Shown here piece by piece: positions 34,477 to 43,790 of a stretch of 64,000 bases of DNA. Source of the DNA: Anaeromicropila populeti. Lineage in GTDB: Bacteria > Bacillota > Clostridia > Lachnospirales > Lachnospiraceae. The stretch is from positions 186,001-250,000 of the forward strand of contig NZ_FOYZ01000001.1 in assembly GCF_900112775.1 (NCBI RefSeq), read 5' to 3'. Under the pieces are notes generated by a model that ran no database searches, had not been told where the DNA came from, and worked only from the letters and a program-made list of their open reading frames with translations. The translations under genes and the position numbers were made by a program. Numbering within the stretch: the stretch's first letter is position 1; each line of letters begins with the position of its first letter.

Positions 34477-34581
34477 CCTCTTTGTAATACTCCTATTCCG
34501 TTACACTAGTACCCCATATACTTTTGTAATCAAATAGTTTTTCCAACATTTATACCTTCTCCAAAAACATAAATGTTATAA

Positions 34582-37500
34582 TTAATTTAAATCTGCTCCG
34601 AATCCGCTATATGTTGAGTTTGTAATTTTTAAGAAATTACCTACATTAATGGAACCATCTGCATTTCTCCACAACGTATGTACATCTGCTCCTAAAGCTG
34701 GTGTACTAATTGATGCGAAATCAGAAGCTGTTGGTGCTGTTACAGCTGTGCCAACTTTTGTATTATTAATTGTTGTAGCACTTGTAACTAAATAATACTT
34801 TGAGCTGTTATAGTAAAGGGAATTGCTAATAGTTCCAATAAACTTGTCGCTTGCAATTGTATTTGTACTGAAGCCGATGCAGTTACTATAAGCTGCTCCA
34901 CTTCCTGCTCTGTTAAACTGGAAGTTTGCTTTTCCTCCATCTGCACGGCTGTTGTTAAATGATGTACAATTTGATACCTTTAATGCAGTTGGGTTGTTGT
35001 TATCAGTAAAACCATGATTCTTGTTTTCAAAAGCAATACAGTTTGTAATAACATGAGCTGTTCCTACACCTGAGCCACCTAATTTGAAACCATTTCCATC
35101 ACTATTATCTGTAAACACACCTGTTGAAGTAGAACCATTTCTAAAGGCAATGCAGTTTTTGATTGTTACTACACCAATTGGACCTGTTGCTGTCTTTGCA
35201 TATAAATCCCAACCATCATCTACATTGTTGTAAGAAATACAACCATCGAATACATTTCCTTGACCACATGTTAATTTAGCAGCAAAACCATCTGCATTTT
35301 CTCCTGTTGCTGGATCCATGTTATTAAATGATGTACAGTTTTTAATTGTATTGTATGCTGGCCAGTCAGACATACTTGATAAACTGGAATTACGACGGCT
35401 GATTTGCAGACCAGTATCTCTGTTTGCATAAATCTTACACATTTCAATTGTATTATAATTTCCTGCAACAAATATTCCATTATCCGCTGCACCTGTCACT
35501 TCAATTCCATAAATATGCCAATAGTTTCCTTCTAGTTGAATTCCTCTTGCATTTGTTGCTGTATCTCCATAAGTTTGTGATGAAAAATTAAATACTACTT
35601 TTGCATTATTGTAAGGCTTGATTGTTTTATATTTTCCTGATGAACCATTGTTACCATAAGGTATTGTCAGCTGTGAAGCTGATGTATAGGTTCCTGCCAA
35701 ACAATAAATTGTTCCACCTGCACTTATTGATGAAATTGCCGCTTCAATATTAGTAGGACTGTTTTGCGTACCATTTCCAGTTCCATTTGGAGAAACAAAA
35801 ATATCTCCAGTTGTTACTACTGGTGTTGGCGTTACCACTGGTGTTGGCGTTACCACTGGTGTTGGTGTCACCACTGGTGTTGGCGTCACTACTGGTGTTG
35901 GCGTCACTACTGGTGTTGGCGTTACTATAGCAGTTCCTGACGTAACCTTCATATAGAAAATACCAATATTGTCATCTGGTGGATAAATAACATAAGTTCC
36001 TGCTTGTGGAAGATTAAATGTAAATTCCTTTAATACACTTGCCACAGTTGTTTCACTCTGTAAATCTGTTCCATTATAACTTAACGTAATTCTACGATCA
36101 GTACTTCCTCCACTCATCGCATATACTGTTAAAGTTCCTGAACTTGCTGCTGTAAACTTAACTGCTCTCTTAGTAGTTGTGCCCTTACCGCCTGATTTTG
36201 CACGCTGCGTAAAGGTTACACCGTTTAATGTTTTTGTACTTGAATCTACCGTCCAGCTTGATCCACCTGTAATAAAAGTAAATCCTTTTACAGTGAAATC
36301 GGAAGAATACGTTCCTGCCGCTATATCAGTTGATACATTTAACTCTAAAACTGCTGCTGACGTTGGTGTTGGTGTTACTACCACTGGTGTTGGTGTTACT
36401 ACTACTGGTGTTGGTGTTACTACTACTGGTGTTGGTGTTACTACTACTGGCGTTGGTGTTACTACTGGTGTTGGTGTTGTTGCTGTTCCACCACTTGTAT
36501 ACGTATATTCCACACCATTTACTACATATTTAAATGTATAATTTAAACTATTTGGCATTGTACCTGTACCATTAAGTCCAAAGCTTACACTTTGCCCAGA
36601 TCCAATGGACTGAGTATAGCTTTCTGGTGTAATCGTAATTGTGCTTCCAGATGTACTTACCTTTGCACACCAAATACTATTAATTGTAATATCCGAAGTA
36701 CTTAATAGTAATTTCCAGTCTGTAATACTTGAACTCATTACATTCTTTATTGCCACATTCAAATTGTATCCACCAGTCCAACTGCTTCCACTTGTAGTTA
36801 ATTCAATTGCATTTCCGTTTACTGGTGTTGGTGTTACCACTACTGGTGTTGGTGTTACCACTACTGGTGTCGGAGTTACTACTACTGGTGTTGGTGTTAC
36901 TACTGGTGTTGGCGATACCGTTTGAGTTGGAGCAACAGTTGGTGTAATACTGCCGGAACCATAACTTGTCTGCATCCACTCTGTAGCAGTCATACTTATA
37001 GTACCTGCTCCTACCCGTCCACTTTGTACACTTTCTAATGTTGATGCTGGATATACATTATAAGAATATCCTAAACTTGATTTAAATGCATTTACGTCAA
37101 ATGCTAATGGTGTACATGGCCACGGACATAATAATGTTCCACTATCGGAACTATTACCTGTAAAAGAATATGTTCCTGTATAGGATTGTGGTATTACACT
37201 TGAATATTCACTCCATGAACGACTAATATTATTTATAGTATACCTTGTATTAAGTGCTGCTATTTTTCCAGTTAAAGAAGAATCATCTGGATCTGTGTTG
37301 TTATTTCTTAAAGGAATGTTAATATTTTTAATATCACAGTTCTCTAGTAAAATAGAACCACCACAAGCTGAAATAGCACCATTGCTTACAATTTTCAAAT
37401 TACTTGGCATGGAAATTCCACGGCTAGACAAAGAATTTTTCAAATTCCATGTGTCAGTACAATCCATAATACAATTGTAAACATGTACTTTACCACCACG

Positions 37501-38460
37501 TAATCTTGGCAGACGATCTGTTTGTTCTTTATAATAATTGTTTGCAAATGTAGCACTTAATTGACTCATTGTGCTGTCACTGTCAGAATGACCAATCAAA
37601 TGAGTCTTTTTTTGAGCTGCTGCATATGTACACATTTCATCAAATGATACCCCAGCATTTCTTGCTGCTTTATAGTTACTAAAACTTGATTGATTGTTTT
37701 CAAGATAATTCATCATAGTCATAAAGAATGCATCATCTTTGCTTCCAGGTAAAAAAGAACACCAGGAAACGGTAATGTCATGAGATGCTTTCTTAATATC
37801 AATCATACCATCGTATGCTTTATGAAATGTACAGTGATCAATCCATATATTATAGCTTGCACCTTCGATAGTGAAATAATCCCAGTCATTGCTATCATAG
37901 GAACCACCGTCATCCCATTCCCAAATTTCATCAAATTCAATGTTTCTAATAATTAAATTGTTTGTTTCACCTTTCACTGTAAAACAAGCATGCTTAATCT
38001 TAGCACCATTCTTTGAAAAAATTGTCAAATTACTTCTTTCTTGAATATATACCTTCGATACACCTGTTTGCAATAATGTTGGATGTGTTTTTGGTGTATT
38101 TGCTGCACTTACATTGTAAGATTTAGCTGTGTCTGATAATAAATTATACCCTAAATCAATATCTGCTGTTAATTCAATGACTCTAGGCCCATCCCATACT
38201 TTATTTGTACTAGGATCTTTCTTATTAATTGCTGCCAGAAATTCTTCTGCTGTACTAACTTTTATGTAGTTTGAAGAACTCTCACTAATTACTCCTCCGC
38301 CTGTAACGTTAGTAGCCTGTGCCAAACCTTCCATGTCGAAACCAGTTAAATCTGCTGCCTTTACAACCTGTGATACCATATTTTGTGGTAGTATCATTGT
38401 AAGTACTAATACGCAGACTAATAGTATTGATATTTTCCTATTTACTTTTTTTGCACACAT
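34582..38460 (-). CDS. Bimodular pectate lyase PL1-CBM2-CBM-PL9
   Basis: A 1,292-aa secreted pectinase. Signal peptide is KKVNRKISILLVCVLVLTMI with cleavage near VVKAA. Residues about 60-500 are a family 1 pectate lyase (WIDHCTFHKAYDGMIDIKKA, SWCSFLPGS). Linker 1 (about 507-550) of VTPTP units; a family 2-like cellulose-binding module (about 550-655, with SSWTGGYNLNVAIKN); linker 2 (660-700); a second, pectin-type binding or beta-sandwich module (700-840, with FTFITGGSSWTVDSS); linker 3 (842-880); and a family 9 lyase from about 885 to the end (DIFVSPNGTGNGTQNSP, DDGWDLYAKTATG, DGNGFKLGG). It should cleave polygalacturonate by beta-elimination with two different modes and hold onto plant cell walls. 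It is monocistronic with a strong promoter, a 230-nt leader and an AGGAGG ribosome site. Confidence 0.95.
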   Translation of the reverse strand: MCAKKVNRKISILLVCVLVLTMILPQNMVSQVVKAADLTGFDMEGLAQATNVTGGGVISESSSNYIKVSTAEEFLAAINKKDPSTNKVWDGPRVIELTADIDLGYNLLSDTAKSYNVSAANTPKTHPTLLQTGVSKVYIQERSNLTIFSKNGAKIKHACFTVKGETNNLIIRNIEFDEIWEWDDGGSYDSNDWDYFTIEGASYNIWIDHCTFHKAYDGMIDIKKASHDITVSWCSFLPGSKDDAFFMTMMNYLENNQSSFSNYKAARNAGVSFDEMCTYAAAQKKTHLIGHSDSDSTMSQLSATFANNYYKEQTDRLPRLRGGKVHVYNCIMDCTDTWNLKNSLSSRGISMPSNLKIVSNGAISACGGSILLENCDIKNINIPLRNNNTDPDDSSLTGKIAALNTRYTINNISRSWSEYSSVIPQSYTGTYSFTGNSSDSGTLLCPWPCTPLAFDVNAFKSSLGYSYNVYPASTLESVQSGRVGAGTISMTATEWMQTSYGSGSITPTVAPTQTVSPTPVVTPTPVVVTPTPVVVTPTPVVVTPTPVNGNAIELTTSGSSWTGGYNLNVAIKNVMSSSITDWKLLLSTSDITINSIWCAKVSTSGSTITITPESYTQSIGSGQSVSFGLNGTGTMPNSLNYTFKYVVNGVEYTYTSGGTATTPTPVVTPTPVVVTPTPVVVTPTPVVVTPTPVVVTPTPTSAAVLELNVSTDIAAGTYSSDFTVKGFTFITGGSSWTVDSSTKTLNGVTFTQRAKSGGKGTTTKRAVKFTAASSGTLTVYAMSGGSTDRRITLSYNGTDLQSETTVASVLKEFTFNLPQAGTYVIYPPDDNIGIFYMKVTSGTAIVTPTPVVTPTPVVTPTPVVTPTPVVTPTPVVTPTPVVTTGDIFVSPNGTGNGTQNSPTNIEAAISSISAGGTIYCLAGTYTSASQLTIPYGNNGSSGKYKTIKPYNNAKVVFNFSSQTYGDTATNARGIQLEGNYWHIYGIEVTGAADNGIFVAGNYNTIEMCKIYANRDTGLQISRRNSSLSSMSDWPAYNTIKNCTSFNNMDPATGENADGFAAKLTCGQGNVFDGCISYNNVDDGWDLYAKTATGPIGVVTIKNCIAFRNGSTSTGVFTDNSDGNGFKLGGSGVGTAHVITNCIAFENKNHGFTDNNNPTALKVSNCTSFNNSRADGGKANFQFNRAGSGAAYSNCIGFSTNTIASDKFIGTISNSLYYNSSKYYLVTSATTINNTKVGTAVTAPTASDFASISTPALGADVHTLWRNADGSINVGNFLKITNSTYSGFGADLN
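35817..35935. repeat. 18-bp tandem repeats encoding linker 3 (VTPTPV units)
   Basis: About six head-to-tail copies of an 18-bp unit (ACTGGTGTTGGCGTTACC and close variants) encoding the Pro/Thr linker before the PL9 domain. Copies differ by synonymous changes only. Confidence 0.85.
36361..36480. repeat. 21-bp tandem repeats encoding linker 2 (VVVTPTP units)
   Basis: Five to six copies of a 21-bp unit around GGTGTTGGTGTTACTACTAC on the plus strand, in frame. Nearly identical to linker 1 on the other side of the CBM2 module. Confidence 0.85.
36820..36925. repeat. 21-bp tandem repeats encoding linker 1 (VVVTPTP units)
   Basis: About five copies of the same 21-bp unit as linker 2, between PL1 and CBM2. 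Confidence 0.83.
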
Positions 38461-38579
38461 ATTTACCTCCTATAATAATAAAAAATAAGTGACTTATTCT
38501 ACTGTTTATCTCATTAGTAAAAATATAAAATAACTTTGAATATATAAATAAGCTTACAAATCTTATTAAAGAACGTTTT

Positions 38580-38591
38580 CCCTCCTCCTTC
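38580..38591 (-). promoter_or_regulatory. Shine-Dalgarno-like purine run in the pectate lyase leader
   Basis: Minus-strand GGAAGGAGGAGGG, about 120 nt before the start codon with no start codon near it. It resembles the STAB-SD sequences that bind ribosomes to protect mRNA 5' ends in Bacillus (cry3A type). Confidence 0.5.
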
Positions 38592-38697
38592 CATTCATAA
38601 ATTAAAATTTGATAAGCCTACTTTCTACTAAATATGTCCTTCATATGTGTTTTTTTCGACTAAAAAATATGTACTTAATGAAATCTTAACATTTTTT

Positions 38698-38736
38698 TTA
38701 TAATACTATAATATACTGTTTTGTAAGTACTTACAA
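38698..38736 (-). promoter_or_regulatory. Promoter and overlapping palindromic operator of the pectate lyase gene
   Basis: TTGTAAGTACTTACAA (38721-38736) is a perfect 16-bp palindrome whose last six bases, TTACAA, serve as a -35 box; after a 17-nt spacer comes TTATAA (38703-38698). A dimeric repressor bound here would block transcription; LacI- or GntR-type control is possible. The sequence between here and the start is a leader of about 230 nt. Confidence 0.6.
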
Positions 38737-38892
38737 TCATCAAAAGAACTAATTTTTAACTATATTTTTTGTGCAAACTATACATTTACTTGTAATAGTT
38801 GTTCTATTAGTTGTATATTCTGACTATTGCAATTCAAAAAAGCATATACTATTATAATGTAATTCGAATGTTTTTAAGAAAGGAATTTATAT

Positions 38893-39720
38893 ATGAAAAT
38901 ATTATCCCTATACAGAAAACTATTAGCTTTTATGCATAAATTAAGAGATGATTATGTGTCAAGCTTCTCTGCACAAGCTGCCTTCTTCATTATCATCTCT
39001 GCTTTTCCTTTTGCTATGTTTTTGCTTACTTTAATCCAGTACCTTCCATTTACTGAAAGCACATTGCTTTCTTTAGTTGCAGAATATATCCCCCCCGCAA
39101 TAAATGCTACTGTAATTTCTATAATTACAGAAATATATGATAAAGCCTCTGGAACTATTATTTCTATTACTGCAATTACTGCTCTATGGTCTGCATCCAG
39201 GGGGTTTCTTGCCGTTATTCGCGGACTAAACAGTGTATATGGCATCCACGAAACTAGAAACTATTTCAAACTAAGGCTGGTTTCAACTTTTTATACATTG
39301 AATTTTGCCATCATGCTCATATTATCTATGTGCTTTCTCGTATTTGGAAACAGCCTCTTTCTATGGATTCAGCACAGGCTTCCAAAATTGGAGGAACTGG
39401 CTTTAGTTATTATAAGCCTCCGCACGATTGTTATTATGCTAGTGTTAGTCACTTTTTTCCTGGCTCTGTATCTGTTTGTTCCAGATCGAAAATCCAAACT
39501 ACTAAACGAACTACCAGGTGCAATTTTGTCCGCAGCAGGATGGCTTATTTTTTCCTATCTCTATTCCTATTATATCGAGCACTTAAGTAACTTTTCCTAC
39601 ACCTACGGAAGCTTAACAGCTATCGTTTTATTAATGCTTTGGCTCTATGCCTGCATGTATATTTTATTTATTGGCGGTGCAGTTAACGTCTGGCTGAAAG
39701 TGCTTACAGATAAAGATTAG
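38893..39720 (+). CDS. YihY/BrkB family membrane protein
   Basis: A 275-aa protein with six membrane helices. The family start DDYVSSFSAQAAFFIIISAFPF, the segment ALWSASRGFLAVIRGLNSVYG and the end AVNVWLKVL are conserved in YihY/virulence factor BrkB proteins, whose transport role is not settled. ATG at 38893 follows AAAGGA. A TATAAT box at 38853-38858 is a likely -10 with poor -35. Its last 17 bases overlap the end of the convergent SpoIID-domain gene. Confidence 0.93.
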   Translation: MKILSLYRKLLAFMHKLRDDYVSSFSAQAAFFIIISAFPFAMFLLTLIQYLPFTESTLLSLVAEYIPPAINATVISIITEIYDKASGTIISITAITALWSASRGFLAVIRGLNSVYGIHETRNYFKLRLVSTFYTLNFAIMLILSMCFLVFGNSLFLWIQHRLPKLEELALVIISLRTIVIMLVLVTFFLALYLFVPDRKSKLLNELPGAILSAAGWLIFSYLYSYYIEHLSNFSYTYGSLTAIVLLMLWLYACMYILFIGGAVNVWLKVLTDKD

Positions 39721-41557
39721 ACATTTCCATGTCATGGTAGTAATGAGCCAATACTTCTTCATAACTTTTACCTTGCTCTACCATTGCTTTAGCACCATTT
39801 TGGCTCATACCAACTCCATGTCCATAGCCTCCTCCATAAAATGTGAAATTTGTTGAATTGTTCTTTGACTTTTTTGTCACATAGAAAAAAGCACTTGGAA
39901 GCATTTTCATTCCATCTATTATAGAATTGTCTTTTCTTGTAATCTTGCTATTTAATGGTGCTAACAATAATCTGATGTTATACTCAGACAGAACCTTAAT
40001 AGTTGCCTCAGAACCTTGTAGAATCACCTCATTTACCAACCCACTCTTTGTTCTGTTTGCAATTTCTATTTCTTCTAGCATTCCAATTGATTGAATGAAA
40101 GCACTTACAAACTTACCACTTTTATCTTTTTTTAATATTAGACTTGGATTTACTTCATACCTTGCTTGCAGGTTTTTATCTATTGCATCAGTAAGTTCCT
40201 TTCCGCTTACAGTAGTTTTCCATCGATACCATGGAAATTCTGCATCATAGGTTTCCAGATTTTCATTTTCCAGAAAATCGTGAAATGTTTCTTCATTTGA
40301 CAAGTCTGCACTTTCTGTATCACTTTCTTCTTTTTCACATTGCAGGGTTCCCTGGAGATAAGGTACTTCCACAGTATTCAGCCATACTTCCTGAGCACTA
40401 GCAGTATAACCGCAGGAGGTTGAGAAATAATAGGTTGCAATAATTTCCCCTTCATAGGTCATTACCTGCCCATACGTTTCTTTCACTGCCTGAGTGCATA
40501 CATCTGACTCAAAGATATTATTATATACCTGGGAAGAAACACTATCATCTACATGGGCCCCATATTCCCCATATCTATTTTCCATCAGTTGATTATACGC
40601 GTAAGTTCTTGCACAAACTGCCTGTACTTTCAATGCCTCCAACCCATAGGAAGCAGGCATTTCACTTGGAATTACACTGTATAAATATTCCTCCAATGAA
40701 AGTTCATTTACTACAACTAGTTTTCCCTCTTCTACCGAAACTTCCAAAATTCCCCTGTATGATGGTGCGCCATCTGCCCGTTTAATGGAAGAAATTTTAA
40801 TTTTTCCATTCTCTTCACTAGACATAATTTTAATTCTTCCCTCTTTCAGGAGAGGACTATCCTTATCTAAAACAATTTTTTTCTTGGCTGCATACGTTTT
40901 TTCTTTCTCTCCCATAATTATTTTGAATTTAGAGGTAGAGGTAATTGTTACTGAATCGTGTAATGGACCTTCATAATCTGTTGTACTGATTAATACCCTG
41001 ATGTTTTTTGCAACAACATCTCCTTCAATTAGGGCAGCACATACCTGTCCACCTGCTACAATGAAACGGGTGTTACTATATCCCACTAATATTGCATTTG
41101 CGTTTTCCATCGTAAGTTCTTTTCCCATTTTATAGATAACAAACTGTTCCGAAAGAGGTAGTTTTTTTGTATCCTCTTTCGTTTCAACTTCAATATAATC
41201 TGATTTTGTAGTTAATACCCTGCCTTCAATTACTTCAGGCTTTAATTGAATTTCTTCCACCTTCCCATCTTTTAAATAAACATCTCCAATTGTCTCCTTA
41301 ATCTCCTTGCTAATCATCTTGGTTGCAGAATATGTATATTCACTCCCTTTATAAAACACCTTTACTTCCTGATCCCTTCCTGTTAAAATCCATGCATTAT
41401 AAAGAACTGTTTCTTCTGGCTCCTTTGGACTCTCTGGACTTTCTGTTACTTCATCTGGTCCGGTACTTTCCAGATTAGTAAATACAGCTCTGGCATAAAT
41501 TCCTGTTAAAATAAGCAGACTGAATAGTAAAAAAAATACTTTTCTTTTCTTTTTCAC
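39704..41557 (-). CDS. SpoIID/LytB domain protein
   Basis: A 617-aa exported protein with N-terminal anchor (KVFFLLFSLLILTGIYARA), an Asp/Glu-rich spacer and a large beta-rich region (about 50-280). The SpoIID domain (about 280-610) has LSLEEYLYSVIPSEMPASYG, KVQAVCARTYAYNQL, the IIATYYFSTSCGYTASAQE motif and the terminal YGHGVGMSQNGAKAM. SpoIID is a lytic transglycosylase that acts on denuded glycan strands during engulfment; this longer relative, with a low-complexity insert, may work in sporulation or in vegetative wall turnover. The start is GTG at 41557 with GGGAGGGA 4 nt upstream. A weak TTGTAC-18-TATAAC promoter may precede it. Confidence 0.93.
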   Translation of the reverse strand: MKKKRKVFFLLFSLLILTGIYARAVFTNLESTGPDEVTESPESPKEPEETVLYNAWILTGRDQEVKVFYKGSEYTYSATKMISKEIKETIGDVYLKDGKVEEIQLKPEVIEGRVLTTKSDYIEVETKEDTKKLPLSEQFVIYKMGKELTMENANAILVGYSNTRFIVAGGQVCAALIEGDVVAKNIRVLISTTDYEGPLHDSVTITSTSKFKIIMGEKEKTYAAKKKIVLDKDSPLLKEGRIKIMSSEENGKIKISSIKRADGAPSYRGILEVSVEEGKLVVVNELSLEEYLYSVIPSEMPASYGLEALKVQAVCARTYAYNQLMENRYGEYGAHVDDSVSSQVYNNIFESDVCTQAVKETYGQVMTYEGEIIATYYFSTSCGYTASAQEVWLNTVEVPYLQGTLQCEKEESDTESADLSNEETFHDFLENENLETYDAEFPWYRWKTTVSGKELTDAIDKNLQARYEVNPSLILKKDKSGKFVSAFIQSIGMLEEIEIANRTKSGLVNEVILQGSEATIKVLSEYNIRLLLAPLNSKITRKDNSIIDGMKMLPSAFFYVTKKSKNNSTNFTFYGGGYGHGVGMSQNGAKAMVEQGKSYEEVLAHYYHDMEMSNLYL

Positions 41558-41671
41558 CTTGTCCCTCCCTTTTCTATATGTAATTGTTATAGTGTATTAT
41601 ATTAGACAAGTACAAATAATATGTTGTCCCACATAAAATAACACGATATGCTTGTAAAATCAATATTATCA

Positions 41672-41700
41672 TTGACTATTAATTTTTTTTTTGCTACACT
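41672..41700 (+). promoter_or_regulatory. Promoter of the NCS2 permease gene
   Basis: TTGACT (41672-41677), 17-nt spacer containing a T run, TACACT (41695-41700). The leader (about 40 nt) is too short for a purine riboswitch. Confidence 0.75.
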
Positions 41701-41746
41701 CATTTTGGTATCATAACCATAAATTTACTCACTGAGGAGGATTCAA

Positions 41747-43138
41747 ATGTTAGAACAGTTATTTAAATTAAAAGAGCATAATACTACTGTAAAAACAGAA
41801 ATTCTGGCCGGAATTACCACATTCATGACAATGGCCTATATTTTAGCAGTCAATCCAACTACCATGACTGCATTTAATGACATTTTACAACTGCCGGCAG
41901 ACGCCCAGATGAACCCAAGAGGCGTTTTTCTAGCAACTGCACTTGCATCGTTTATTGGAACTTTATTAATGGCGTTTTTAGCAAATTATCCCTTTGCGCT
42001 AGCTCCTGGTATGGGACTGAATGCTTTATTTAGTTACACAGTTGTAATTCGATATGGATACTCCTGGAAAGTGGCATTAACAGCCGTTTTTGTAGAAGGT
42101 ATCATATTTATTTTATTATCTTTGACAAATGTACGAGAAGCAATTTTTAATTCTATACCCCAGACACTTAAGTATGCCGTTAGCTGCGGTATAGGACTGT
42201 TTATTGCATTTATCGGATTGCAGAATGCTCATATTGTAATCGGTGATCAAAATGTACTGGTTGCCCTCTATTCTTTTTCAAAGGAAACCTTTCATACAAC
42301 TGGAATTGGCGTTATTTTGGCATTGTTTGGTGTCCTAATTACGTCCATTCTTTTAGTAAAAAGAGTAAAGGGAGGTATTTTAATTGGAATACTAATTACC
42401 TGGGTTCTAGGAATTATTTGTGAACTAACTGGAATTTATGTGGTTGATATCGATGCGCGTTACTATAGTATGATTCCTGATTTCTCAGGTGGATTACATC
42501 TAGACGCACTCGGTGATGTTGCTTTTAAAGTTGATTTTAAAAATATTCTATCTATGGACTTCGTTGTAATCATATTCTCTTTCCTTTTTGTTGATATGTT
42601 TGATACGTTAGGAACCTTAATTGGTGTTTCCTCCAAAGCAAACATGCTTGATAAAGACGGTAAATTGCCAAAAATAAAAGGTGCTTTACTGGCAGATGCA
42701 ATTGCTACTACTGCTGGTGCGCTATTGGGAACTTCTACAACTACCACTTATGTTGAAAGTGCTACCGGCGTATCGGAAGGCGGCCGTACTGGTTTAACTG
42801 CTGTCGTAACAGCCCTGCTCTTTGGTATTTCAGTATTCTTATCCCCAGTATTTATTGCAATTCCTTCATTTGCAACTGCACCAGCTCTTATTGTAGTCGG
42901 TTTTTATATGATGGGTAGTGTGGTAAAAATAAATTTCGAGGACATGACCGAAGGTATTCCAGCATTTATTTGTATCATTGCAATGCCATTTATGTATAGT
43001 ATATCAGAAGGTATCTCTTTAGGTATTATTTCTTATGTGCTCATTAACGTGCTTTGTGGCAAATTTAAAGAAAAGAAAATTAGTCTTTTGATGATCATTT
43101 TAGCAATTTTGTTTGTATTAAAATACTGTTTACTGTAA
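41747..43138 (+). CDS. NCS2 family nucleobase permease (AzgA/PbuG-like, purine type)
   Basis: A 463-aa transporter with about 13 membrane segments. LAGITTFMTMAYILAVNP near the start, LAPGMGLNALFSYTV, and the later DMFDTLGTLIGVS and TTTTYVESATGVSEGGRTG motifs are those of the AzgA/PbuG branch, which takes up hypoxanthine, guanine or adenine with protons. ATG at 41747 follows GAGGAGG. Monocistronic, ended by the strong hairpin at 43148-43186. Which purine it prefers cannot be told. Confidence 0.95.
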   Translation: MLEQLFKLKEHNTTVKTEILAGITTFMTMAYILAVNPTTMTAFNDILQLPADAQMNPRGVFLATALASFIGTLLMAFLANYPFALAPGMGLNALFSYTVVIRYGYSWKVALTAVFVEGIIFILLSLTNVREAIFNSIPQTLKYAVSCGIGLFIAFIGLQNAHIVIGDQNVLVALYSFSKETFHTTGIGVILALFGVLITSILLVKRVKGGILIGILITWVLGIICELTGIYVVDIDARYYSMIPDFSGGLHLDALGDVAFKVDFKNILSMDFVVIIFSFLFVDMFDTLGTLIGVSSKANMLDKDGKLPKIKGALLADAIATTAGALLGTSTTTTYVESATGVSEGGRTGLTAVVTALLFGISVFLSPVFIAIPSFATAPALIVVGFYMMGSVVKINFEDMTEGIPAFICIIAMPFMYSISEGISLGIISYVLINVLCGKFKEKKISLLMIILAILFVLKYCLL

Positions 43139-43147
43139 CGCAATCAA

Positions 43148-43186
43148 AATGTCTTACAAGGGATATCAGATCCTTTGTAAGACATT
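43148..43186. terminator. Bidirectional terminator between permease and DUF4340 gene
   Basis: Outer 12-bp stem (43148-43159 with 43175-43186) continued by an inner GGAT/ATCC pairing, about 9 nt after the permease stop. Confidence 0.85.
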
Positions 43187-43196
43187 CTTATAAACT

Positions 43197-43790
43197 CTAT
43201 TCTTCTGTAGCTTTTACTTCTTCTGTAGCCTCCACTTCTTCAGCCTTCAGATTCTCTTCGCCGTCAAATAGCGAAAGATAGGTTGATTCATCAAAACTAT
43301 ATACCGCATCACCATCATCTAGCATTCCATAGTATCCCCCTTCAATAGGTATTGCACTTCCTAGTTCTAATACCACACAGGTACCATTCTCTAACGTCAG
43401 GGTTGCTGTTGCTGCTGGGTTGTCTAATCCGTATTCCCCTAGAGAATCGTTCCGATCCAGTATAAGCTTATTTGCAGTAACAGTAGAAAGTGCCGAGATA
43501 ATATTGTTTATTTCTGTTTCATTCACAACAAACTTTTCGTCGTCTGCCTTTTTCCACATTTCATCTTTCTTTACAAATTCCAGCGTTCCATTTTCATTTT
43601 CAAGCTTTACTTCTACTGCTGATTCACTATCTACTGTCATTAATGTGATTGTTTCAACAGAAGTTTCCCTTTCCTTCTTCTTATTACTATAATTCAAAAC
43701 GGCAATATATCCCAATACCGCAATTATCATAAATAGAAATAAGGTCACGATAATTCTGACTTCCTTTTTTTCCTTCCTGCTCACTAACAT
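43197..43790 (-). CDS. DUF4340 domain protein of the ABC/Gld-like system
   Basis: A 197-aa membrane-anchored protein with one helix near the N-terminus (VTLFLFMIIAVLGYIAVLN) and an outside DUF4340 domain (KLENENGTLEFVKKDEMWKK, LDNPAATATLTLENG). The ATG at 43790 has AAAGGAGGAA immediately upstream and overlaps the preceding gene; a longer frame to 43868 lies entirely within that gene and is not needed. It ends in a run of EEVEATEEVKATEE. DUF4340 proteins accompany GldG-type ABC-2 exporters, but their function is unknown. Last gene of the operon. Confidence 0.85.
   Translation of the reverse strand: MLVSRKEKKEVRIIVTLFLFMIIAVLGYIAVLNYSNKKKERETSVETITLMTVDSESAVEVKLENENGTLEFVKKDEMWKKADDEKFVVNETEINNIISALSTVTANKLILDRNDSLGEYGLDNPAATATLTLENGTCVVLELGSAIPIEGGYYGMLDDGDAVYSFDESTYLSLFDGEENLKAEEVEATEEVKATEE

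Noticed and set aside
35817-36925. Regular repeat blocks resembling an array
   Set aside because: Units are 18-21 bp without spacers and encode in-frame Pro/Thr linkers, so this is not CRISPR.
41558-41746. Possible purine riboswitch before the NCS2 permease
   Set aside because: The leader after the promoter is about 40 nt and has none of the conserved purine aptamer segments.
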